From an uncultured Alistipes sp. (lineage in GTDB: Bacteria; Bacteroidota; Bacteroidia; Bacteroidales; Rikenellaceae), in the NCBI GenBank assembly GCA_900769405.1, contig CAAGGL010000013.1, forward strand, positions 8,431-72,430: DNA of 64,000 nucleotides. Reading direction: 5' to 3'. The position numbers were made by a program, and so were the translations under genes. Positions 33,138 through 41,573 of this stretch are shown here, piece by piece. The notes below the pieces were generated by a model. That model was not told where the DNA came from. It was given only the letters and a program-made list of their open reading frames with translations, and searched no databases. The stretch's first letter is position 1; each line of letters begins with the position of its first letter.

Positions 33138-35174
33138 ATGAAACGATTGATGATACTCATTTCGGCAGCCGCAATGGTAGGCTGCGCAGGTGGCGGCGTG
33201 AAGCGCGAGAGCGTGCCCGCAATCGACACCACCAATTTCAATAAGACGATCGCGCTGAACGAGGACTTCTACGAGCACGCAACCGGCGGCTGGCAGCAGA
33301 AGCACCCGTTGAAGCCCGAATTTTCGCGTTACGGCTCGTTCGATATGTTGCGCGAGACAAACGAAAAGCAGATCAACGAGCTCTTCCAGTCGATGTCGTC
33401 GATGAAGGCTGAGGCCGGTTCGGTCGAGCAGAAGATCTCGGATCTCTACAAGCTCGGTATGGACTCGGTACGCCTGAACGAGGAGGCTCTGGCTCCCGTG
33501 AAGGAGGATTTGGCGAAGATCTACGCCATCACCGATTTGCAGTCGATGATTCCCGTGCTGGTTGAGTTGCACAACAGCGTTAGCAACCCGCTGTTTGGCC
33601 TGGGCGTTGACGCCGATATGATGAACAGCACCGTGAATGCTCTCTACGCTCAGCAGTCGGGCCTCGGTATGGGTAACCGCGACTACTACCTCGACGAGGA
33701 GAACGCCTCGAAGCGCGAGGGTTACGTTGCGTTTATGACCAAGGCATTCGAGATGGCCGAGATCGAGGGCGCAGCGGAGAAGGCTGCGGCAGTTCTCGAC
33801 TTCGAGAGCAAGATGGCTAAGGAGTTCCGCTCGATGGTTGAGTTGCGCGACATCAACGCCAACTACAACCCCACCACCCGCGAGGCATTCGTTGCACGTT
33901 ACGATGCGATCGATTGGGATAGCTACTTCGCTGCTGTCGGCATCGCCGATTTCGAGCAGGTGATCGTAGGTCAGCCCGAGGTGCTGGATGCAGTGAACAA
34001 GCTGCTCAAATCGACCCCGATCGAGGTCGTAAAGGATTACCTCGCAGCAGGTTACCTGCGTAGCGCAGCGTCGTACCTGAACGACGAACTGAACGCTGCA
34101 TCGTTCGACTTCTTCGGTCGTCAGATGTCGGGCGCACAGCAGCAGCGTCCCCGCTGGAAGCGCGCTATGGGTGTGCCTAACTCGATTCTGGGCGAGGCCG
34201 TAGGTAAGATGTATGTAGCGAAATACTTCCCCGAGGAGGACAAGGTGCGTATGACCGAGCTGGTGAAGAACTTGCAGGTGGCTCTTGGTCAGCACATCGA
34301 GGCTTTGGAGTGGATGAGCGACGAAACGAAGGCTCGCGCTCAGGAGAAGCTCGCATCGTTCACCGTTAAGATCGGCTACCCCGACAAGTGGAAGGATTAC
34401 TCGTCGCTCGAAATCGACCCCTCGATCTCGTACTGGGAGAACATCAAGCGCGCAAATGCTTGGTACTCGGCCGACAACTTCGCCAAGCTGGGTAAACCCG
34501 TCGATCGTGACGAGTGGTTTATGTCGCCCCAGACCGTGAACGCCTACTACAACCCCACCACCAACGAGATCTGCTTCCCCGCAGCAATTCTGCAACCTCC
34601 CTTCTACAACTCGGAGGCTGACGACGCAGTGAACTATGGTGCTATCGGCGTTGTGATCGGTCACGAGATGACTCACGGTTTCGACGACCAGGGTCGCCAG
34701 TTCGACAAGGACGGCAACCTGAACGATTGGTGGACCGCAGCCGACGCAGAGGCTTTCAACGAGCGTGCCGAGGTGCTTATCAAGCAGTTCGACGCTATCG
34801 AGGTGCTGGCAGCAAATGGTGATCAGCCCGCCGTTTACGCTAATGGTCGCTTGTCGCTCGGTGAGAATATCGCCGATCAGGGTGGTCTGCGCGTGGCTAT
34901 GACCGCACTGCGCAACTCGCTCGAAGGCAAGGAGACTCCCGCACCCATCGACGGCTACACCGCCGAGCAGCGTTTCTACCTGTCGTATGCTACCCTCTGG
35001 GCGCAGAATATCCGTGACGAGGAGATCGCTCGCCTTACGAAGGTTGATGTTCACTCGCTCGGTAAGAACCGCGTAAACGCAACCCTGCGCAACATCGAGG
35101 ATTTCTACAAGGCATTCTCGATCGAGGACGGCGCGATGTTTATGCCCGTCGAGGAGCGCGTTGTGATCTGGTAA
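33138..35174 (+). CDS. M13-family (neprilysin-like) zinc endopeptidase lipoprotein
   Basis: A 678-residue secreted metallopeptidase. The signal peptide ends in the lipobox MVGCAGG (Cys16), so it is membrane-anchored, probably in the periplasm or at the surface. The N-terminal M13 domain spans residues ~45-420; the catalytic part has VNAYYNPTTNEICFPAAILQPPF, the zinc motif VIGHEMTHGFDDQGRQFDKDGN, and ENIADQGGLRVA with the third zinc ligand Glu. It ends CxxW-like in ERVVIW, matching the conserved C-terminal Trp of the family. Substrate is presumably oligopeptides. It stands alone between pgk and rnpB. Confidence 0.96.
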   Translation: MKRLMILISAAAMVGCAGGGVKRESVPAIDTTNFNKTIALNEDFYEHATGGWQQKHPLKPEFSRYGSFDMLRETNEKQINELFQSMSSMKAEAGSVEQKISDLYKLGMDSVRLNEEALAPVKEDLAKIYAITDLQSMIPVLVELHNSVSNPLFGLGVDADMMNSTVNALYAQQSGLGMGNRDYYLDEENASKREGYVAFMTKAFEMAEIEGAAEKAAAVLDFESKMAKEFRSMVELRDINANYNPTTREAFVARYDAIDWDSYFAAVGIADFEQVIVGQPEVLDAVNKLLKSTPIEVVKDYLAAGYLRSAASYLNDELNAASFDFFGRQMSGAQQQRPRWKRAMGVPNSILGEAVGKMYVAKYFPEEDKVRMTELVKNLQVALGQHIEALEWMSDETKARAQEKLASFTVKIGYPDKWKDYSSLEIDPSISYWENIKRANAWYSADNFAKLGKPVDRDEWFMSPQTVNAYYNPTTNEICFPAAILQPPFYNSEADDAVNYGAIGVVIGHEMTHGFDDQGRQFDKDGNLNDWWTAADAEAFNERAEVLIKQFDAIEVLAANGDQPAVYANGRLSLGENIADQGGLRVAMTALRNSLEGKETPAPIDGYTAEQRFYLSYATLWAQNIRDEEIARLTKVDVHSLGKNRVNATLRNIEDFYKAFSIEDGAMFMPVEERVVIW

Positions 35175-35204
35175 TCGGAGCACATTATTATATTATTAGC
35201 AAAG

Positions 35205-35235
35205 TGGAGTTGCTCGCAAGGCAACTCCATTTTTT
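35205..35235 (+). terminator. intrinsic terminator of the M13 peptidase gene
   Basis: Nine-bp stem TGGAGTTGC/GCAACTCCA, then TTTTTT. Confidence 0.9.
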
Positions 35236-35312
35236 GCTACCTAAATATTGCAAACTGCAGGGTCAAAGAAAAATAATTGCGCATTGTGCATTGTGAATTA
35301 TGAATTGATGCG

Positions 35313-35320
35313 TACCTTTG
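35313..35320 (+). promoter_or_regulatory. -7 promoter element of rnpB
   Basis: TACCTTTG, ending 5 bp before the first P1 base of RNase P RNA. Confidence 0.65.
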
Positions 35321-35325
35321 CACCC

Positions 35326-35694
35326 GCAGAGGCGGGCTCTACCGCTGTCCCCGCAAGGGGAGGGAGGAAAGTCCGGGCAACGCAGAGTGCCGTGCTTCTT
35401 AACGGGAAGATGGCCGCGAGGTCATAGTAGCGTAACAGAGAATAACCGCCTGCTGTCCACGTGTGGACTTAGCAGGTAAGGGTGAAAAGGTGGGGTAAGA
35501 GCCCACCGCTGCCGTGGTGACACGCGCGGGTCCGTACGCCTTACGGGTTGCAAGACCATGTATACCGACAATTAAGGGTTACTCGTCCAATGTCGGGGGG
35601 TAGGTTGCTGGAAGTGTCGAGTGATCGGCATTGTAGATAAATGGTAGAGGCTCCGTTTCGGCGGAGAACAGAACCCGGCTTATACCACCTCTGC
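35326..35694 (+). ncRNA. rnpB: RNase P RNA (class A)
   Basis: The catalytic RNA of RNase P, which trims tRNA 5' ends. The universal signatures are present: GAGGAAAGTCCGGGC (CR-I, about 35371) and ACAGAACCCGGCTTATA (CR-V, about 35669), with AGAGTGCCG and the GTAAGGGTGAAAAGGTG segment between. Helix P1 closes GCAGAGG (35326-35332) with CCTCTGC (35688-35694), which fixes both ends at about 369 nt. Confidence 0.95.
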
Positions 35695-35701
35695 ACCATA
35701 T

Positions 35702-35747
35702 AATCGGAATCGATCGTCGTTTTGCGCGATGTCGGTTCCGATTTTTG
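35702..35747 (+). terminator. intrinsic terminator of rnpB
   Basis: Arms AATCGGAA and TTCCGATT with inner CGATCG/CGCGATG pairing, followed by TTTGTT. Confidence 0.7.
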
Positions 35748-35763
35748 TTGGGGGGTGCCTGCG

Positions 35764-35850
35764 GCAGTTTCATCGAAACTGCCCAAGTTCGGGGGCTCGC
35801 CTTCGGCGACCGCCCCAGCCGCAGAACTTGGAAATTCACAAAAGCAAAGT
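35764..35850. repeat. dispersed element, GCAGTTTC/CAAGTTCGGGGG family, copy 1
   Basis: An 87-bp block almost identical to 47572-47659. It comprises a GCAGTTTC/GAAACTGC hairpin, then CCAAGTTC...GAACTTGG arms enclosing a CGCC-TTCG-GGCG hairpin. A partial copy of its central part lies at 63782-63816. Confidence 0.9.
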
Positions 35851-35930
35851 TGCGACGAGGAAAAAATTGTGAATTGTGAACCGACGCCAAGCCGAAGGCC
35901 GAGTCGAGCGGGCTCGAACTTGGCTGAGGC

Positions 35931-35980
35931 GCGAAGGAGGAAAAGCTGCCGCAGGCAGATTAATCGTGAATTGAAAAGGC
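35931..35980. repeat. dispersed element with GCTGCCGCAGGCAG core
   Basis: GAGGCGCGAAGGAGGAAAAG followed by CTGCCGCAGGCAGATTAAT is present in inverted orientation at 63560-63599. Confidence 0.85.
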
Positions 35981-35981
35981 T

Positions 35982-36051
35982 CACGCCTCGGTGAGGCGTG
36001 TCATCATTGGCGGGTCGCCCTGCGGGCGAGCCCCCCTCCCGCCAATGATGA
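35982..36051. repeat. TCATCATTGGCGGG palindromic element, copy B
   Basis: CACGCCTC-GGT-GAGGCGTG hairpin, then TCATCATTGGCGGG (36001-36014) and complement (36038-36051). The 14-base arms are identical to copy A, while the loop differs. Confidence 0.9.
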
Positions 36052-36073
36052 GCCCCAAAAGCCCAAACCTCAC

Positions 36074-36104
36074 AAAAAAACCGCACCCCGAAACGGAGTG
36101 CGGT
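36074..36104 (-). terminator. intrinsic terminator of the 36136 lipoprotein gene
   Basis: ACCGCACCCCG paired with CGGAGTGCGGT (one mismatch) with a T7 run on the minus strand. Confidence 0.8.
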
Positions 36105-36135
36105 CCTTATTTTTGAGTTATCTAACCAGCGAAGA

Positions 36136-37584
36136 TTACTTCTTCATCTGTGCCAGCTGCTCTGCGGTGGTGTACTTAACCATACGCTTGGGAGCAACGA
36201 TCTGCTTGCTTGCGCTCTCCTCGCCAGCTGCTGCTGCCTCGGTGGTGAAGCCGTCAACAACCATTGCACCGAAGCCGCCATCTGCACCATTCACGTTGAA
36301 GGGCAGAGCAACAACCTTGTACTCCTTCGAGGGGGTCAGACCCTTCCAAGTGTCGTTGTCGTTAGCGGTCAGCAGCGTACCGAAACCGTAAACATAGTTC
36401 ATCAGGTTAGCCTCGCCCTTAACAACGATATCCTCATAGTTCTCGATAGTCATAACAGCTGCATAGTAACCTGCGGTACCCTCGGTCATAGCGAAGCCCA
36501 GCTCAGCGGTCTCAGCGGTTACGGCACCTACGGTGATTGCTACACCGGGAACGGGAGCGTTAGCGTCCTTCGAGGGCGACTTGAACTCCTTAAACTGCAT
36601 ACCGTAGTAGCCATAGTTTACGTTGAATACGACAGCACCGATGATGTACTCGTCATCGCACATACCGCTCATCTCGATCTTGCCTTCCAGAGCCTCGGTG
36701 GTATCGGTGGTCATACCGTACATATAGAAGGTCTCCAACATCTCCTCGTCGGTGGTCAGCCCGAATATCAACTTATACTCCTCCCAAGTAGCCTTCTGTA
36801 CAACGATGTACGAGTAAGCACCGCACTGGTCGTTGGGAGTCAGCGCTACATTAGCAACGATGGTATTTGTCATCTCAGCCTCGATCTCAACTGCGGGAGC
36901 CTCGGTGGTGGTCACCGTCAAGGTTACAACATCGCTACCGGGACCCTCGTTGTTGTAGCTCTGAGCGTAAACGATGAAGCTCTGCTCGGGCTGCAAACCA
37001 TCGAGCGAAACGGTCTTAGGCTCGTTGCCCTGAACCTCCAAAGTCGAAATCTTACCAGCCTCGAAATCAGCTACGGTCGAGTTCTCAGCACCTACGCCAA
37101 CAACATACTTCTGAGTGTAGTCGTCGGGAGTAACAACAACCTGAATAAGGTCGCAAGCAACCGAGTCAACCTTGATAGTGATCGAAGTTGCGTGGTCGGG
37201 TACGTGAACGTCGGTGTTGGTAACGGTGTAAGCACCATTAGCTGCGCGTGCAGCAACTACCAGGCGATAGTCCTCCATATTCTCCAAGTAGGGCATCGAA
37301 ACCTCAACAGTGGTGTTGGGCTCAACCTCCTTACCGTTCTTGAAAACGAATTCGCCGGTTGCAATAAACTTGGTGTCGGTGGTACGATAGTAAGCAACTG
37401 CCTCAGCCTTATCGGTTGTGATGGCGAAAGTTGCCGACTGCGAAGTCTTAGCGGTCACGGCTACCTCAACGGTTGCGTCCGAAACTACAACCTCATCAAC
37501 TTTCTCCTCTTCGCAAGCTACGAACGAGAATGCAGCTACCAAAGTCATTGCGATGGCAGCAAAGCGAGTGAAAAATTTCTTCAT
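36136..37584 (-). CDS. unknown lipoprotein with FN3-like repeats
   Basis: A 482-residue lipoprotein (lipobox AFSFVACEEE, Cys23; EEE behind Cys fits surface export). Three or four fibronectin-III-like beta-sandwich units are suggested by recurring patterns such as VAVTAKTSQSATFAITTDKAEAVAYYR, SLDGLQPEQSFIVYAQSYN, ITVGAVTAETAELGFAMTEG and WKGLTPSKEYKVVALPFN. No enzymatic motif is seen, so adhesion or binding is the likely role. It ends in a basic tail (KQIVAPKRMVKYTTAEQLAQ). Start at 37584 (MKKFFTRFA); a start at 37596 would add four residues. Confidence 0.85.
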   Translation of the reverse strand: MKKFFTRFAAIAMTLVAAFSFVACEEEKVDEVVVSDATVEVAVTAKTSQSATFAITTDKAEAVAYYRTTDTKFIATGEFVFKNGKEVEPNTTVEVSMPYLENMEDYRLVVAARAANGAYTVTNTDVHVPDHATSITIKVDSVACDLIQVVVTPDDYTQKYVVGVGAENSTVADFEAGKISTLEVQGNEPKTVSLDGLQPEQSFIVYAQSYNNEGPGSDVVTLTVTTTEAPAVEIEAEMTNTIVANVALTPNDQCGAYSYIVVQKATWEEYKLIFGLTTDEEMLETFYMYGMTTDTTEALEGKIEMSGMCDDEYIIGAVVFNVNYGYYGMQFKEFKSPSKDANAPVPGVAITVGAVTAETAELGFAMTEGTAGYYAAVMTIENYEDIVVKGEANLMNYVYGFGTLLTANDNDTWKGLTPSKEYKVVALPFNVNGADGGFGAMVVDGFTTEAAAAGEESASKQIVAPKRMVKYTTAEQLAQMKK

Positions 37585-37617
37585 ATTAATAAGCATTTTA
37601 GAGTGATTTCGTAATCA

Positions 37618-37649
37618 CAAATATATGTTTTTGATTCCTAAATTACAAA
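37618..37649 (-). promoter_or_regulatory. promoter of the 36136 lipoprotein gene
   Basis: Minus strand: TTTG (37649-37646), 20-bp spacer, TATATTTG (37625-37618). Confidence 0.75.
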
Positions 37650-37834
37650 TTTAGAGATCACGATTTACTCGGCTCGAAATTCCGCATTGAAAGGTCTTCG
37701 GGGTATTTTGCTTTCAATATGTAACCAACGGCCACCCTCGCAAACCTCGAAGGCTCTCGAAATCGGCTATAAATGATTTTTTTGCAAGATGTGAGATTTT
37801 TTCGGTTTTTTGCGCCGCGAACGGCTTTTTTGCG

Positions 37835-37842
37835 TACCTTTG
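37835..37842 (+). promoter_or_regulatory. -7 promoter element of folE
   Basis: TACCTTTG, 24 bp before the folE ATG, with TTTG at 37809-37812 as a loosely spaced -33. Confidence 0.6.
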
Positions 37843-37866
37843 CCCAAAATTAATCAGAGGTAAACT

Positions 37867-38475
37867 ATGGAAAACCCCATCTACGTGCGCGAAGATCGCT
37901 ATGACGAGAAGACCATCAGCGAATTGATGGTACACTACCGCGAGATCCTGCGACTGCTCGGCGAGGACCCCGATCGCGAGGGACTGCTCAAAACCCCCGA
38001 ACGTGTGGCCAAGGCTATGGCCTTTATGACCAAGGGATACATCGAGGACCCCAAGCAGATCCTGCAATCGGCAATGTTCCGCGAGGATTATCGTCATATG
38101 GTGCTGGTCAAGGATATCGAGCTCTACTCGATGTGCGAACACCATATCCTGCCCTTCTTCGGTAAGGCGCACGTGGCATATATCCCCAATGGCTACATCA
38201 CCGGTCTGTCGAAGATCGCTCGCGTGGTGGAGTGCTTCGCGCGCCGCTTGCAGGTGCAGGAGCGCCTGACCGTGCAGATCCGCGACAGTATTCAGGAGGC
38301 GCTCAACCCGCTGGGTGTGGCAGTTGTGATCGAGGCAGGTCACACCTGTATGCAGATGCGCGGTATCCAGAAGCAGAACTCCGTAACCACCACCTCGGCC
38401 TTCACGGGTACGTTCCTATCGGACCACCGCACCCGCGAGGAGTTCCTCAACCTGATCGGACATAAGTTGAGATAG
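37867..38475 (+). CDS. folE: GTP cyclohydrolase I
   Basis: Converts GTP to 7,8-dihydroneopterin triphosphate for folate and queuosine synthesis. The 202-residue protein has the zinc ligands Cys and His in SMCEHHILPFFGKAHVAYIP, GLSKIARVVECFARRLQVQERLT, and the final zinc Cys in EAGHTCMQMRGIQKQNSVTTTSAFTG. Single-gene unit between a promoter and a terminator. Its product feeds QueD encoded at 28076. Confidence 0.97.
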   Translation: MENPIYVREDRYDEKTISELMVHYREILRLLGEDPDREGLLKTPERVAKAMAFMTKGYIEDPKQILQSAMFREDYRHMVLVKDIELYSMCEHHILPFFGKAHVAYIPNGYITGLSKIARVVECFARRLQVQERLTVQIRDSIQEALNPLGVAVVIEAGHTCMQMRGIQKQNSVTTTSAFTGTFLSDHRTREEFLNLIGHKLR

Positions 38476-38481
38476 ACAAAC

Positions 38482-38517
38482 AAAACCGCGCTCCACTGCT
38501 GGGGCGCGGTTTTGTTT
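38482..38517 (+). terminator. intrinsic terminator of folE
   Basis: Arms AAAACCGCGC/GCGCGGTTTT with a short inner loop, followed by GTTTT. Confidence 0.85.
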
Positions 38518-38602
38518 TGATTCAAAATTCAAGATTCAAAATTAGATTCTTCGCCAGACAAATTAATTGTGAATTGTGAATTGTGAATTAAAAAAGCCTT
38601 CG

Positions 38603-39457
38603 TTATTCCATAAATCCGATCGAGACGTAGGTCAGAATATCGGGCAGGGCGGTCTGCCAATAGATCCACGAATGACCACCGTCGCGCACGCGGAACTCAA
38701 TGGGGATCTTATGCGAACGCAACGCGCGCACGAAATCGACATTACCATCGAACAGATAATCGTCGTCGCCGCAATCAACGCGCAGACGTACCTGGCGCAG
38801 TGCCGCAACCTGCTCGTCGCTGAGCGACTGAGCGATCTTCACACCTGCCAACGAGTCGAGCGTCGAGATGTATTCGTCTGTGTATGAGCGATTTTTGTTG
38901 TAGGGAGTACCGCTCATTCGGGCGCTGATCGGGCACGCCGACGAGAAGAGCTCGGGGTGGCGCATCGTGTAGAACATCGTGCCGTAACCGCCCATCGACA
39001 GACCCGCGATGGCGCGTGTGCGCTTGTCGGCCTTGATGCGATAGGTGCTCTCGATATAGGGGATAAACTCCTCGATAAAGTGGCGCTCGTAGGGCCAATT
39101 GGTCTGGTCGAAGTAACCGAAATTCAGACCGTTATGATCCTTACCCTCGCCCGAGGCGTCGGGCATTACGATCACCATCGGCACCGAGCGACCCTCCTTG
39201 ATCACGCCGTCGATGATGCGTTTTGCGTTACCCGAAGTGGGCCACGAGGTGTGGGTACCGTTCGCGCCGTGCAGCAGGTAGAGAACCGGATACGAGCGAT
39301 CCGATTTGTCGTAACCGTCGGGCAGATAGATCGAATATTCCTTCTCGGCGCCGAGCAGTTTGCTCTCCATTTTGCACTCGATGAGGCGGCTCTGTGCCGA
39401 CACTCCGACCGCCACAACCAGGGCGATCGCCAATAACATTAAACGTTTCATATTCAT
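38603..39457 (-). CDS. secreted esterase (alpha/beta hydrolase, esterase D/feruloyl esterase-like)
   Basis: A 284-residue secreted alpha/beta hydrolase. After a signal peptide (ends VGVSAQ) come YSIYLPDGYDKSDRSYPVLYLLHGANG (oxyanion region), the nucleophile elbow GLSMGGYG with catalytic Ser, and the catalytic His in RDGGHSWIYWQ. It resembles the esterase family that cleaves acyl or feruloyl groups from polysaccharides and peptides; the substrate is not determined. Its ATG overlaps the nfo stop (ATGA), which fixes the start at 39457 and shows translational coupling to a DNA-repair gene. Confidence 0.93.
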   Translation of the reverse strand: MNMKRLMLLAIALVVAVGVSAQSRLIECKMESKLLGAEKEYSIYLPDGYDKSDRSYPVLYLLHGANGTHTSWPTSGNAKRIIDGVIKEGRSVPMVIVMPDASGEGKDHNGLNFGYFDQTNWPYERHFIEEFIPYIESTYRIKADKRTRAIAGLSMGGYGTMFYTMRHPELFSSACPISARMSGTPYNKNRSYTDEYISTLDSLAGVKIAQSLSDEQVAALRQVRLRVDCGDDDYLFDGNVDFVRALRSHKIPIEFRVRDGGHSWIYWQTALPDILTYVSIGFME

Positions 39458-40299
39458 TCGTTTGCAAATTTATTCAGTATCTCGATCTCCTCGGCCCAAC
39501 GGCTCTCGTCGGGGGTTTCTAGGATCAGCGGCAGGTCGTCGAAACGGCTGTCGCGGGCGATGAATCGGAAGCAGTCCCAACCGATCTGACCCTCACCCAG
39601 CGGGGTGTGGCGGTCGATGCGGCTGCCCAGGGGCCGCAGGGCGTCATTGAGGTGCACTCCGCGCAGATATTGGAATCCCACCTCGCGGTCGAACTCCTCG
39701 AACGTGCGCTCGCAAGCCAGCTCCGACGATAGGTCGTAACCCGCTGCAAATGAGTGACAAGTATCGAGGCAGATGCCCACGCGCGAGCGATCCTCAACGC
39801 CGTCGATAATGCGTTTCAACTGCCAGAAGGCGAAGCCCACGTTCGAGCCCTGACCCGCCGTATTTTCGATTACGGCCGTAACTCCCTTCGTAGCACGCAG
39901 GGCGATATTGATCGACTCGGCCACGCGGTCGAGGCACTCCTCGGGCGAGATCTTTTTGAGGTGCGAGCCGGGGTGGAAATTGAGGCGGTCAAGACCGAGC
40001 TGCTCGCAACGCTGCATCTCGTCGAGAAAAGCCTCGCGCGAACGCTCCAAACCCTCCTCCTCAGGGTGTCCGAGATTGATCAGGTAGCTATCGTGCGGCA
40101 GGACGTGGCGGGGCTCGATTCCCGCGGCAGCAAGCTCACGACCAAACGCCTCGATCGACGCTGTGGTGAGGGGTGCCGAACGCCATTGGCGTTGGTTTTT
40201 GGTGAAGAGCGCAAAGGCCGTTGCACCTATGGCTGAGGCGTTTCGGGGGGCATTCTCGACTCCGCCCGACGCGCTTACGTGTGCTCCAAAAAACTTCAT
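39454..40299 (-). CDS. nfo: endonuclease IV (AP endonuclease)
   Basis: Cleaves abasic sites during base-excision repair. The 281-residue TIM barrel has MKFFGAHVSASGG, LPHDSYLINLG, LNFHPGSHL, VIENTAGQGSNVG, GICLDTCHSFAAGYD, VHLNDALRPLGSRIDRHTPLGEGQIG and ILETPDE, which include the three-zinc ligand set. Confidence 0.97.
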   Translation of the reverse strand: MKFFGAHVSASGGVENAPRNASAIGATAFALFTKNQRQWRSAPLTTASIEAFGRELAAAGIEPRHVLPHDSYLINLGHPEEEGLERSREAFLDEMQRCEQLGLDRLNFHPGSHLKKISPEECLDRVAESINIALRATKGVTAVIENTAGQGSNVGFAFWQLKRIIDGVEDRSRVGICLDTCHSFAAGYDLSSELACERTFEEFDREVGFQYLRGVHLNDALRPLGSRIDRHTPLGEGQIGWDCFRFIARDSRFDDLPLILETPDESRWAEEIEILNKFANE

Positions 40300-40328
40300 T
40301 CGTATCCTTTTTTACGTTTTTGCGACAA

Positions 40329-40336
40329 CAAAGCTA
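40329..40336 (-). promoter_or_regulatory. -7 promoter element of nfo-esterase
   Basis: Minus-strand TAGCTTTG, 30 bp before the nfo start. Confidence 0.55.
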
Positions 40337-40376
40337 CGATTATTTTGCAAATCTGCGCCAACTGTCGCACCAAAAA

Positions 40377-41408
40377 TTACTCCCCGCGCTGGCGGTTCAT
40401 CACCTTGAAGACGCAGCGACGCAGGTCGCCCTCGGCATTGTCGCCCTCGTACGACCAATACATTCCGCCCTTCAAACCCTGTTGCAGGATATACTCGGCT
40501 TTGAGCGCCAGCGAACTCTCGTTCTCGTAGCCGAAAACCAACTCGCCATTCTCATCGACGATGTAGGGCACCTGACCATTCGGGTCCCAGCAGAAGGTGT
40601 AGTCGCCCTCGACCAGATGTGCCTGCGTCAGGTCGCGCTGGCGGGGGAAACCCTTCTTGCCACGACCGTAGAATGCCAGACCGAGCACCATCTTTTCGGG
40701 GGGTACGCCCGCCGCCAGATGCAGCTTCACGGCGTCATCGACGCAGATCTTCTCCATATGCTCGGTCGGATAGAGGGGCGAGTTGTGAAAGGGCGCCCAA
40801 CCCAGGTCGTAGGCCATTACGTTGGTATGGTTGACGTAGGGCTCAACTGCGGGAAAATCAATATATTGCGCCGTCGCTGCGGTGGCCTGCGTGAGGAGTT
40901 TATCCTCGCCTATCGCCGCGCGGATATCGCGCATCATCAGCGTGTAGTTCTCGGTGTCGTTCTCCGAGAATGAGATCTTCGCCACGCCCGTAGTCGGATA
41001 CTCCCAATCGATGTCGATACCGTCCAGTCCGAACTCGCTTACCTTCGCCGCACAATCCTGCGCAAAGCTCCAACGGAGTGCCGAGTCGGAGGCCATCTCG
41101 CTGAAATTGCCGCTGCCCCAACCGCCAATCGAGAGCAGCACCTTCAAGTGGGGATGGCTCTTTTTGAGCGCCACGATACTCTTCAAGCGCTGGGGGTTAT
41201 CGACTCTCACGCGGTCGAAGGTCGAATCGACGTGCCCGAAGGCATAATTAATGTGGGTCAGGTATTGGGGATCGACCTCACGATCGGACCACGAGGTGAC
41301 ATAGGCCACAAGGATCTTGTTGGCCGAGGCCTCCTCTGCAACTTTCTGCTCTGCGGTGCACGAGGCAGCCACCAGAGAGATGAACAAAAAGAGGAAAATC
41401 TTTCTCAT
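40377..41408 (-). CDS. GH18-family glycosidase lipoprotein (chitinase-like)
   Basis: A 343-residue lipoprotein (lipobox LVAASCTAE, Cys17) with a full glycoside hydrolase 18 barrel. It shows HINYAFGHV, LLSIGGWGS, the catalytic DxxDxDxE signature as FGLDGIDIDWEYP, MAYDLGWAPF and the terminal GGMYWSYEGD (catalytic-pocket Trp). GH18 enzymes cut chitin or the chitobiose core of N-glycans; the complete acid motif argues for an active enzyme. The small size and surface anchoring fit processing of host or fungal glycans, but the specificity is inferred only. Confidence 0.94.
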   Translation of the reverse strand: MRKIFLFLFISLVAASCTAEQKVAEEASANKILVAYVTSWSDREVDPQYLTHINYAFGHVDSTFDRVRVDNPQRLKSIVALKKSHPHLKVLLSIGGWGSGNFSEMASDSALRWSFAQDCAAKVSEFGLDGIDIDWEYPTTGVAKISFSENDTENYTLMMRDIRAAIGEDKLLTQATAATAQYIDFPAVEPYVNHTNVMAYDLGWAPFHNSPLYPTEHMEKICVDDAVKLHLAAGVPPEKMVLGLAFYGRGKKGFPRQRDLTQAHLVEGDYTFCWDPNGQVPYIVDENGELVFGYENESSLALKAEYILQQGLKGGMYWSYEGDNAEGDLRRCVFKVMNRQRGE

Positions 41409-41539
41409 AGTGCTAAAATCTGAATTAACCTACAAATAATAATACGTTGTGCTCCGTAAAATTACGCAAAATTTCGGAAAACGCAATAAAAGTTTTGAAA
41501 CTTATCGCTTGCGGAGGCCATTTTCTCGATAGTTTTCGT

Positions 41540-41547
41540 TATCTTTG
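41540..41547 (+). promoter_or_regulatory. -7 promoter element of the DUF3078-ctpA operon
   Basis: TATCTTTG, 27 bp before the ATG at 41574. Confidence 0.6.
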
Positions 41548-41573
41548 TACGAATGTTTATTTATAGAAAAGCT

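Noticed and set aside
33060..35183. Minus-strand open frame of 707 codons
   Set aside because: Shadow of the M13 peptidase gene caused by biased codons; no recognisable protein features.
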